Assembly (NCBI GenBank): GCA_017646545.1
Contig: JAGCMI010000126.1
Span: 1 to 5,300 of the forward strand
Origin: Oscillospiraceae bacterium
Lineage (GTDB): Bacteria > Bacillota > Clostridia > Oscillospirales > Oscillospiraceae
Direction: 5' to 3'
Length of the DNA: 5,300 nucleotides
Shown here: positions 1 through 5,300 of the stretch, one piece after another
Layout: each line of letters starts with the position of its first letter
Numbering within the stretch: position 1 is the first letter of the stretch
Translations under genes and position numbers: made by a program
The notes under the pieces: generated by a model
Told to the model about the DNA's origin: nothing
Database searches by the model: none
What the model saw: only the letters and a program-made list of their open reading frames with translations

Positions 1-508
1 ATTGCAGGGCAAGCCGAAAGATAAGGCTGCCATCAACAAGCTTTTGGAGGATGTAGACCTGCAAGGCTATGCAAAGCGCAAGCCAAACACGTTGTCCGGC
101 GGTCAAAAGCAGCGTATTGCCATTGCCGGCATTATCGCCATGGAACCCAAGTGCATCGTCCTGGACGAGCCTACCGCCATGCTGGATCCCCGTGGCCGCC
201 GTGAGGTCATGGAAACGGTTCGCCAGCTGAATCGTGATAAGGGCATTACCGTGGTGCTGATTACCCACCATATGGATGAAGCTGCCCAGGCAGAGCGTGT
301 CATTGTGCTGCATAAGGGTAGCGTTGCTGCCGATGGCAGCCCCAGGGAAGTATTCTCCCAAGTGGAACTGCTGCATAACATCGGTCTTGCCGCACCGGAT
401 ACGGTGGAGCTTTGCTATGCGCTGAATAAAGAGGGCTTCCGCTTGCCGCTGGATGCTCTGGATATAGAAAACTGTGCGCAGACACTTTATAACGAGATAA
501 AGGTTTGA
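1..508 (+). CDS. ecfA1: EcfA1, energy-coupling factor transporter ATPase 1 (3' part; start lies upstream of the window)
   Basis: Cytoplasmic ABC-type ATPase that pairs with EcfA2 and, through EcfT, drives uptake by group II ECF vitamin/metal transporters. The last 168 codons are present, read from base 2; the Walker A and Q-loop half lies off the left edge. Visible motifs are the ABC signature LSGGQKQR (92-115), Walker B CIVLDEPTA with Asp at 164-166 and catalytic Glu at 167-169, the D-loop MLDP, and the switch histidine in ITHHMDEA (codon 266-268). The D-loop form 'TAMLDP' is typical of EcfA1, while EcfA2 has 'TAGLDP', which supports the A1 assignment. The C-terminal tail with PREVFSQVELL is also usual for ECF ATPases. 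A TTG at position 2 is not a credible start because the ATPase core would be missing. The gene ends at TGA 506-508, 20 nt before ecfA2. The family is nearly certain and the A1 label very likely. Confidence 0.95.
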   Translation, partial: LQGKPKDKAAINKLLEDVDLQGYAKRKPNTLSGGQKQRIAIAGIIAMEPKCIVLDEPTAMLDPRGRREVMETVRQLNRDKGITVVLITHHMDEAAQAERVIVLHKGSVAADGSPREVFSQVELLHNIGLAAPDTVELCYALNKEGFRLPLDALDIENCAQTLYNEIKV

Positions 509-515
509 CGCCCCC

Positions 516-521
516 AGGAGG
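516..521 (+). promoter_or_regulatory. Ribosome binding site of ecfA2 (fixes the GTG start)
   Basis: A perfect AGGAGG lies 7 nt before GTG 529-531. An in-frame TTG at 505 overlaps the ecfA1 stop and has only AAAGG one base upstream, so the GTG is preferred. Confidence 0.88.
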
Positions 522-528
522 AATCGCT

Positions 529-1383
529 GTGGAACCTATTTTGCAGGTCCAGAATTTGACCCATACTTACAGTGCCGGTACGCCCTTTGAGCATACGGCC
601 CTGGAAAATATCAATTTCTCCGTCAACCGCGGAGAGTTTATCGGCATTATCGGCCATACCGGTTCCGGTAAGTCTACTTTGATGCAGCACCTGAACGGTC
701 TGCTCAAGCCCTCTTCCGGACAAATCTTGCTGGATGGTAAGGATATTTGGTCTGATAAAAAGCTGACCCGGCAGGCCCGCTTCCGTGTGGGTCTGGTGTT
801 CCAATACCCGGAGTATCAGCTCTTTGAAGAAACTGTATATAAGGATATTGCTTTCGGTCCCAAGAACATGGGCCTTGATAAAGCGGAGATTGACCGCCGT
901 GTCCGCCAGTCTGCAGAATTTGTGGGCTTGACAGAGCAGCAACTGCAATCTTCTCCCTTTGATCTGTCCGGCGGTCAGAAGCGCCGTGTGGCCATTGCAG
1001 GCGTGATTGCCATGGAACCGGAAGTTTTGATTCTGGACGAGCCTACTGCCGGACTTGACCCGGTGGGTAGGGAAGAGATCCTTTCCAATATCCAGCGCTA
1101 CCGCCAGGCAAAGAATGCCACCATTATGATGGTCAGTCATTCCATGAATGATGTTGCCCGTTTAACAGATCGTCTGCTTGTGCTCAATGGCTCCCATATT
1201 GCTATGAATGGTACCCCCGATGAAGTGTTCTGCCATGCGGAGGAACTGGAGCAGATGGGCTTGGATATTCCTGAGATCACCCGTGTTTTCCTGCGCCTTC
1301 GCGCCATGGGCTTGCCAGTGGAGCCGGTGTACACCATGGAGCAGGGGGTTGCTGCGCTGAAAAAGCTGAAGGAGGGGAAGTAA
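529..1383 (+). CDS. ecfA2: EcfA2, energy-coupling factor transporter ATPase 2
   Basis: Second ATPase of the ECF transporter; it forms a heterodimer with EcfA1 under the EcfT scaffold in the membrane. With the GTG start at 529 the protein is 284 residues, normal for the family. The complete nucleotide-binding domain reads in order: A-loop Tyr14, Walker A GHTGSGKST (42-50), Q-loop Gln92 in VFQYPEYQLF, signature LSGGQKRR (146-153), Walker B LILDEPTAGLDP with Asp170 and Glu171, and switch His204 in VSHSM. The 'FQYPEYQLFEETVYKDIAFGP' region is characteristic of ECF ATPases; its length after the Q-loop and 'TAGLDP' fit EcfA2. It follows ecfA1 by 20 nt and precedes ecfT by one base, so the three are probably cotranscribed and translationally coupled. 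A start at TTG 505 would add eight residues and is less likely. No catalytic residue is missing. Confidence 0.97.
   Translation: MEPILQVQNLTHTYSAGTPFEHTALENINFSVNRGEFIGIIGHTGSGKSTLMQHLNGLLKPSSGQILLDGKDIWSDKKLTRQARFRVGLVFQYPEYQLFEETVYKDIAFGPKNMGLDKAEIDRRVRQSAEFVGLTEQQLQSSPFDLSGGQKRRVAIAGVIAMEPEVLILDEPTAGLDPVGREEILSNIQRYRQAKNATIMMVSHSMNDVARLTDRLLVLNGSHIAMNGTPDEVFCHAEELEQMGLDIPEITRVFLRLRAMGLPVEPVYTMEQGVAALKKLKEGK
1369..1377 (+). promoter_or_regulatory. Ribosome binding site of ecfT
   Basis: AAGGAGGGG, with core AGGAGG at 1370-1375, sits inside the last codons of ecfA2, 9 nt before ATG 1385. This supports coupled translation of ecfA2 and ecfT. Confidence 0.85.
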
Positions 1384-1384
1384 T

Positions 1385-2191
1385 ATGCTCAAAGACATTA
1401 CCCTCGGCCAGTATTTCCCCGGTAATTCCGTTGTCCATCGCCTGGATCCCAGAACAAAGCTGGTGATGCTGGTGGTGTATATTGTGGCGCTGTTTGTGGC
1501 GGTCAACTGGATCTCCTACGGTGTGATGTTTGCATTTTTGGCCACTTGTATCGCCATTTCCAAGATCCCCGTTAAGAGCATTGTTCGTGGCATGAAACCG
1601 CTGATGTTTATCTTGCTGTTTACTGCCGTGCTGAATATTTTCTTCACGGAAGGTGAAACCGTTCTGGTTTCTTTCTGGGCAGTGGAAATTACGCTGGAAG
1701 GTTTGATTCGTGCTTTCTTTATGATGATCCGTATTTTGATGCTGATCACCGGTACCTTCCTGCTGACTTATACCACTTCTCCCATCGCCTTGACCGATGG
1801 CTTGGAAGCTCTGCTGAACCCCTTGAAGAAGATCAAGCTGCCGGTGCATGAACTGAGCATGATGACGTGCATCGCGCTGCGTTTCATTCCTACCCTGATT
1901 GAAGAAACCGATAAGATCATGTCCGCCCAGAAGGCGCGCGGCGCTGATTTTGAAAACGGCAAACTGATGGAGCGCGTGAAGGCTTTGGTACCCATTCTGG
2001 TGCCTCTGTTTATCAGCGCTTTCCGCCGTGCCGATGAGCTGGCGACCGCTATGGAGTGCCGCTGCTACCATGGTGGCGAAGGCCGCACTAAGATGAAGCT
2101 GTTGCGTTATAACCGTAATGACTACAGCGCCTACGGCATCGGTGTGCTTCTGCTTGCCGGTGTCATCGTTCTCAAGCGCTTCGGTCTGTGA
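1385..2191 (+). CDS. ecfT: EcfT, energy-coupling factor transporter transmembrane scaffold
   Basis: Integral membrane protein of 268 residues that joins the EcfA1/EcfA2 ATPases to interchangeable S components. The N-terminus (GQYFPGNSVVHRLDPRTKL, residues 8-26) is the usual EcfT opening. Hydrophobic segments lie at about 26-42, 43-59, 72-88, 107-130 and 246-263. Between the last two come the long cytoplasmic coupling helices, which carry the two Ala-Arg-Gly-type signature motifs that contact the ATPases. The first is intact, Ala184-Arg185-Gly186 in QKARGAD. The second reads Cys225-Arg226-Cys227-Tyr228 before HGGEGRTKMK, keeping the arginine but not the alanine or glycine. It begins one base after the ecfA2 stop and ends 7 nt before truA. 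No S-component gene is visible, as expected for the shared module of a group II ECF system, so the transported substrate cannot be told from this locus. Confidence 0.96.
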   Translation: MLKDITLGQYFPGNSVVHRLDPRTKLVMLVVYIVALFVAVNWISYGVMFAFLATCIAISKIPVKSIVRGMKPLMFILLFTAVLNIFFTEGETVLVSFWAVEITLEGLIRAFFMMIRILMLITGTFLLTYTTSPIALTDGLEALLNPLKKIKLPVHELSMMTCIALRFIPTLIEETDKIMSAQKARGADFENGKLMERVKALVPILVPLFISAFRRADELATAMECRCYHGGEGRTKMKLLRYNRNDYSAYGIGVLLLAGVIVLKRFGL

Positions 2192-2194
2192 GGT
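2189..2194 (+). promoter_or_regulatory. Ribosome binding site of truA (overlaps the ecfT stop)
   Basis: TGAGGT spans the ecfT stop codon (2189-2191) and lies 4 nt before ATG 2199 (5 nt from the TGAGG core). It is weaker than the other sites here but well placed for reinitiation. It supports 2199 over the in-frame ATG at 2118 inside ecfT. Confidence 0.65.
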
Positions 2195-2198
2195 AAAA

Positions 2199-2972
2199 AT
2201 GAGAAATATTGCCTTGTTTTTGACCTATGAGGGTACTTCCTACCATGGCTGGCAGATGCAGAAAAATCTGCCTACCATTCAGGAAACGATGGAGAAAGCC
2301 ATCGCCATGGTGGTGGGGCACAGCGTCCATGTCACCGGCTGCGGCCGTACGGATGCCGGTGTCCACGCCAAGTGCTATGTGGCCAATTTCCGCACCACTT
2401 CCACCATCCCGGTGGATCGGCTGCCCTATGCCCTCAATACCCACCTTCCGCAGGACATCGTGGTAACCAAGGCCTTTGAAGTCCACGAGGATTTCAATGC
2501 CATCGGTTCCTGCGCCCGGAAGGAATATACTTACATTATTTATAATTCCCGTGTCCGCGATCCTTTTTATGTAAACCGCGCATGGTTCTATCCCAAACAT
2601 CTGGATGAGAAGATCATGCAGCAGGCCGCGCAGCAATTTGTGGGAACCCACGATTTTGCTGCGGTGAGAAGTGTGGGCACCGATGTCAAATCCACCGTCC
2701 GCACTGTATACTATTATGATGTGGAGCGGCAGGGGAATCTGATTTATCTCCGCGTTTGCGCCAACGGCTTCCTTTATAACATGGCCCGTGCCATGGCAGG
2801 CACCGTGGTCTACGCGGCAGAGGGAAAATTCCCCCCTGAGGAGATCGGAAAAATCCTCGACTCCGGTAACCGCACCGCTGCCGGTCCCACCGTACCTCCC
2901 GGAGGTCTTTATATGACCCATCTGTGGTATGATGACGGTGTGGAAAATTTTGAGTGTACCCCCGTGCTGTAA
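2199..2972 (+). CDS. truA: TruA, tRNA pseudouridine(38-40) synthase
   Basis: Cytoplasmic enzyme that isomerises uridines 38, 39 and 40 in the anticodon arm of tRNAs to pseudouridine. The product is 257 residues, a normal TruA length. The N-terminus MRNIALFLTYEGTSYHGWQ has the family's opening beta strand and YHGWQ motif. The catalytic aspartate is Asp52 in GCGRTDAGVHA. Further family motifs are the R-K-x-Y-x-Y segment around 2517-2534, FVGTHDFAAVRS near 2637-2672, and ANGFLYNMARAMAGT near 2761-2805. The C-terminal GPTVPPGGLYMTHLWY is a close form of the usual G-P-T-x-P-P-x-G-L-Y ending. The ATG at 2199 is chosen because it gives the standard N-terminus; starting at 2118 would add 27 unrelated residues and overlap ecfT. 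Its position right after ecfT matches the common Firmicutes order. No intrinsic terminator is seen after its stop. Confidence 0.96.
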   Translation: MRNIALFLTYEGTSYHGWQMQKNLPTIQETMEKAIAMVVGHSVHVTGCGRTDAGVHAKCYVANFRTTSTIPVDRLPYALNTHLPQDIVVTKAFEVHEDFNAIGSCARKEYTYIIYNSRVRDPFYVNRAWFYPKHLDEKIMQQAAQQFVGTHDFAAVRSVGTDVKSTVRTVYYYDVERQGNLIYLRVCANGFLYNMARAMAGTVVYAAEGKFPPEEIGKILDSGNRTAAGPTVPPGGLYMTHLWYDDGVENFECTPVL

Positions 2973-2987
2973 AATTCACAAAAATGT

Positions 2988-3017
2988 TTATCTTTCCGGG
3001 GTTATTTGTGCTATACT
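2988..3017 (+). promoter_or_regulatory. Likely sigma-A promoter of the clpE-like gene, extended -10 type
   Basis: The 68-nt spacer after truA has TATACT at 3012-3017, one mismatch from TATAAT, directly preceded by TGC (3009-3011), which makes an extended -10 (TGn). The best -35-like hexamer is a poor TTATCT at 2988-2993 with an 18-nt spacer, lying in an A/T-rich stretch; an extended -10 could compensate for it. Transcription would begin near 3024, giving a leader of under 20 nt. No CtsR heptad repeat (GGTCAAA-type) or good CIRCE element overlaps it. The call rests on pattern only. Confidence 0.55.
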
Positions 3018-3024
3018 CAGCCCC

Positions 3025-3031
3025 AAAGGAG
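3025..3031 (+). promoter_or_regulatory. Ribosome binding site of the clpE-like gene
   Basis: AAAGGAG lies 9 nt before ATG 3041. It fixes this ATG as the start, directly before the zinc-finger coding region. Confidence 0.85.
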
Positions 3032-3040
3032 TGATACCCA

Positions 3041-5300
3041 ATGCAACCCAAACTTTGTACCAAGTGTAAGAAAAATATTGCCGTTGTTTTCATCACCAAG
3101 CTGGAAAACGGCGTTACCATGAATGAAGGTTATTGCCTTAAATGCGCCCGTAGTCTGGGTATTCCCCAGATTGATCAGGCCGTGAAGCAGATGGGCTTCT
3201 CTGAAGAAGATCTGGACAATCTCACCGATGAAATGAGCAATATGTTCGGCCAGATCGATGCCGGCGACCATGACGAGGACGATATGGACTCCCAGACCGC
3301 CACCTTCCCGCTGCTCAATCAGCTCTTTGGCAGCAATCCCGGCAATCTTCCTGCACGGCAGGAACCTGCGGAGCAGAAAAAGGCTCCGGAAGGGGAGGAG
3401 CCGCCCAAGAAGAAGGATAAGAAGCATAAATTCCTGGATTCCTACTGCATGGACTTAACTGCCCGTGCCCGGGAAGGCAAGCTGGATAAGGTCATTGGCC
3501 GTGATGTGGAAACGGAGCGAATCATCCAGATCCTCAACCGCCGCCAAAAGAATAATCCCTGCCTCATTGGTGAACCCGGTGTCGGTAAAACCGCCATTGC
3601 CGAAGGTCTTGCCCAGCGGATCGTATCCGGTGATGTGCCCTATAAGCTGAAGGATAAGGAAGTGTTCCTGCTGGATCTGACTGCCCTTGTGGCAGGCACC
3701 CAGTTCAGAGGCCAGTTTGAAAGCCGTATGAAGAGCCTTATTTCCGAGGTCAAGGCCTGCGGCAACATCATTCTGGTCATCGATGAAGTCCATAACCTGG
3801 TGGGCGCAGGCGATGCCGAAGGCTCCATGAATGCCGCCAATATCCTTAAACCCGCGCTGTCCCGTGGTGAGATCCAGGTCATTGGTGCCACCACCTTTAA
3901 CGAATATCGCAAGCATATTGAAAAGGATGCCGCTCTGGAGCGCCGCTTCCAACCCGTTTCTGTGGCAGAGCCTTCCATTGAGGAAGCCAGCCAGATCATG
4001 CAGGGCGTGGCGAAGGCCTATGCCGAATTCCACGGTGTCGCCATCTCTCCGGAGATTGCCCACCAGTGTGTTGTGCTGTCCGAGCGTTACATCACCGACC
4101 GCTTCCTGCCGGACAAGGCCATTGACCTGCTGGACGAAGCTTGTTCCGATGTGAATCTGCAGTGCCGGGAAATTTCCCGTATGGCAGAACTGCAGAAGGA
4201 ACGGGATGATTACGAACTGGAACTGCGTATGCTTAATGAGCAGACCGAGAATCAGAATTTCGAGCGTCTGGCCATTATCCGTAGCAAACTGCTGCAGCTG
4301 GCGGCCCAGATCGAGGAATTGGAAAAGCTGCCCAAGCCTGCGGTGACCATGGAGAATTTGGCACACATCATCGAACTGTGGACCAAGATCCCTGCCTCCA
4401 AAATCAAGGCGCAGGAGTATCAGCAGATCAAGGGCCTCGATAGCCGTTTGAAGAAGCATATCGTGGGTCAGGATCAGGCCGTGGATGCAGTTTCCCGTGC
4501 CATTCGCCGCAATCGCGTGGGTATCAGCCCCAAGAAGCGCCCCGTTTCCTTCATTTTCGTCGGCCCCACCGGTGTAGGCAAGACGGAACTTGTCAAGCAG
4601 TTGGCGGATGATCTTTTCAATACCGTTGACAGCCTGATCCGTTTGGATATGTCCGAGTATATGGAAAAGCATACCGTCTCCAAGCTGATCGGTTCTCCTC
4701 CCGGCTATGTGGGATACGACGAGGCTGGCCAGTTGACGGAGAAGATCCGCCGCCGCCCCTATTCCGTCATCCTCTTTGACGAAATCGAGAAGGCGCACCC
4801 CGATGTGCTGAATGTGCTGCTGCAGGTGCTGGATGATGGCCGTATCACCGATGCCCAGGGCCGTGTAGTGAACTTTGAAAACACCATCATCGTGATGACC
4901 TCCAATGCCGGCTCCGAGGGTAGAGTAGGCGGTCTGGGCTTTGGTCGTGCGGATACGGACATGATGCAGGAAAAGACCATGAAGGCGCTGCGGGAGTTCT
5001 TGCGTCCTGAGTTTATTAACCGAGTGGATGAGATCATTACCTTTAATCATCTCTCCAAGGAGAATTTCCTGGATATTGCAGACATTATGCTGGAGGAACT
5101 TAAGGATAGTCTTTCTCTGCGTGGTTTGTCCCTGAACTGGGATGAAACGGTTCGCCAGATGCTGGTGGAGGAAGCGTATTCCGTCACCTACGGCGCCCGC
5201 AACCTGCGCCGTACCATCCAGCGCCGTCTGGAAGATCCCATCAGCGAGAAGATCATCGATTCCTTTGAGCATCCCATTTCTTCTATTCATATTTCTGTCA
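3041..5300 (+). CDS. clpE: ClpE-type AAA+ unfoldase with N-terminal zinc finger (3' end beyond the window)
   Basis: HSP100/Clp ATPase that should unfold proteins and feed them to ClpP in the cytoplasm. There are 753 uninterrupted codons and no stop before the edge; probably only a short C-terminal tail is missing. Domains in order: a zinc finger with Cys6, Cys9, Cys32 and Cys35 (CX2C-X22-CX2C) in place of the paired Clp-N repeats of ClpA/B/C; a charged linker (about 66-130); D1 with Walker A GEPGVGKT (177-184), pore loop GTQFRG (219-224), Walker B Asp248-Glu249 and the ERRF arginine region (300-303); a short UVR-like middle domain (about 376-430, core NFERLAIIR from 406); and D2 with Walker A GPTGVGKT (508-515), pore loop GYVGY (555-559), Walker B Asp580-Glu581, sensor 1 Asn622, arginine finger Arg661 and sensor 2 YGARNLRR (717-724). 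Leu632-Gly633-Phe634 fits the ClpP-docking loop. It has its own promoter and RBS. The zinc finger makes ClpE the best name; ClpC is less likely. Confidence 0.93.
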   Translation, partial: MQPKLCTKCKKNIAVVFITKLENGVTMNEGYCLKCARSLGIPQIDQAVKQMGFSEEDLDNLTDEMSNMFGQIDAGDHDEDDMDSQTATFPLLNQLFGSNPGNLPARQEPAEQKKAPEGEEPPKKKDKKHKFLDSYCMDLTARAREGKLDKVIGRDVETERIIQILNRRQKNNPCLIGEPGVGKTAIAEGLAQRIVSGDVPYKLKDKEVFLLDLTALVAGTQFRGQFESRMKSLISEVKACGNIILVIDEVHNLVGAGDAEGSMNAANILKPALSRGEIQVIGATTFNEYRKHIEKDAALERRFQPVSVAEPSIEEASQIMQGVAKAYAEFHGVAISPEIAHQCVVLSERYITDRFLPDKAIDLLDEACSDVNLQCREISRMAELQKERDDYELELRMLNEQTENQNFERLAIIRSKLLQLAAQIEELEKLPKPAVTMENLAHIIELWTKIPASKIKAQEYQQIKGLDSRLKKHIVGQDQAVDAVSRAIRRNRVGISPKKRPVSFIFVGPTGVGKTELVKQLADDLFNTVDSLIRLDMSEYMEKHTVSKLIGSPPGYVGYDEAGQLTEKIRRRPYSVILFDEIEKAHPDVLNVLLQVLDDGRITDAQGRVVNFENTIIVMTSNAGSEGRVGGLGFGRADTDMMQEKTMKALREFLRPEFINRVDEIITFNHLSKENFLDIADIMLEELKDSLSLRGLSLNWDETVRQMLVEEAYSVTYGARNLRRTIQRRLEDPISEKIIDSFEHPISSIHISV

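Noticed and set aside
505..528. TTG start for ecfA2 overlapping the ecfA1 stop
   Set aside because: No properly spaced Shine-Dalgarno precedes it, whereas GTG 529 has a perfect AGGAGG 7 nt upstream and the expected N-terminal length.
487..1140. Minus-strand open frame of 217 codons across ecfA2
   Set aside because: It is a shadow of the well-supported ecfA2, with no family resemblance. The other minus-strand frames over ecfA1, ecfT and truA (for example 1277-2071 and 2172-2921) are rejected for the same reason.
2118..2198. N-terminal extension of truA from an ATG inside ecfT
   Set aside because: The 27 extra residues do not resemble TruA. The ATG at 2199 has a placed ribosome binding site and gives the family's standard N-terminus.
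2684..2689. GTCAAA, a possible CtsR half-site
   Set aside because: It is a single copy within the truA coding sequence, far from the promoter, without the tandem second heptad that CtsR needs.
2973..3000. Intrinsic terminator after truA
   Set aside because: I find no GC-rich hairpin followed by a T run here; the T-containing stretch has no stem in front of it.
3010..3037. CIRCE-like inverted repeat, GCTATACTC with GAGTGATAC
   Set aside because: The left arm matches the CIRCE consensus at only about four of nine positions, the spacer is 10 rather than 9 nt, and the better right arm is largely made of the ribosome binding site AAAGGAGTG.
3455..5290. A 611-codon open frame on the minus strand opposite the clpE-like gene
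   Set aside because: Its translation has no recognisable domain and lies wholly antisense to a gene with complete AAA+ motifs. Codon bias in the sense gene (C/G-rich third positions) depletes stops in this antisense frame.

Overview
The window looks like chromosomal DNA from a Gram-positive anaerobe of the Clostridia, plausibly Oscillospiraceae (Faecalibacterium/Gemmiger-like). This is an inference from three things: the gene order, AGGAGG-type ribosome binding sites, and the wording of the EcfT and ClpE-like proteins, which resembles clostridial versions. Base composition is moderate, with C/G-rich third positions, so long spurious open frames appear on the minus strand. All genes I can support lie on the plus strand, and the window is almost fully coding.

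Layout. Positions 1-508 hold the 3' part of ecfA1, the first ATPase of an energy-coupling factor (ECF) vitamin transporter. It is followed by ecfA2 (529-1383, GTG start), ecfT (1385-2191) and truA (2199-2972, tRNA pseudouridine synthase I). Gaps of 20, 1 and 7 nt and a Shine-Dalgarno site before each gene indicate one operon. A 68-nt spacer with an extended -10 promoter then leads into a large ClpE-type AAA+ unfoldase gene (3041 to beyond 5300). That gene has no stop codon in the window and is cut by the right edge.

How the genes work together. EcfA1, EcfA2 and EcfT form the shared energising module of a group II ECF transporter. Substrate-binding S components, encoded elsewhere, would plug into it to import vitamins or metals. 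TruA is a tRNA-modifying housekeeping enzyme that often sits in the same operon in Firmicutes. The ClpE-like protein is a separate unit. It has an N-terminal four-cysteine zinc finger, a long charged linker, two AAA+ modules, a short UVR-like middle domain and a probable ClpP-docking loop, so it should unfold proteins for ClpP.

I see no phage, transposon, CRISPR, RNA gene or clearly new system. The points most worth a second look are the clpE-like gene in the place often held by rplM-rpsI, its charged linker with an embedded hydrophobic motif, the lack of recognisable CtsR or CIRCE operators in front of it, and small departures from consensus in the EcfT signature and the D1 pore loop.
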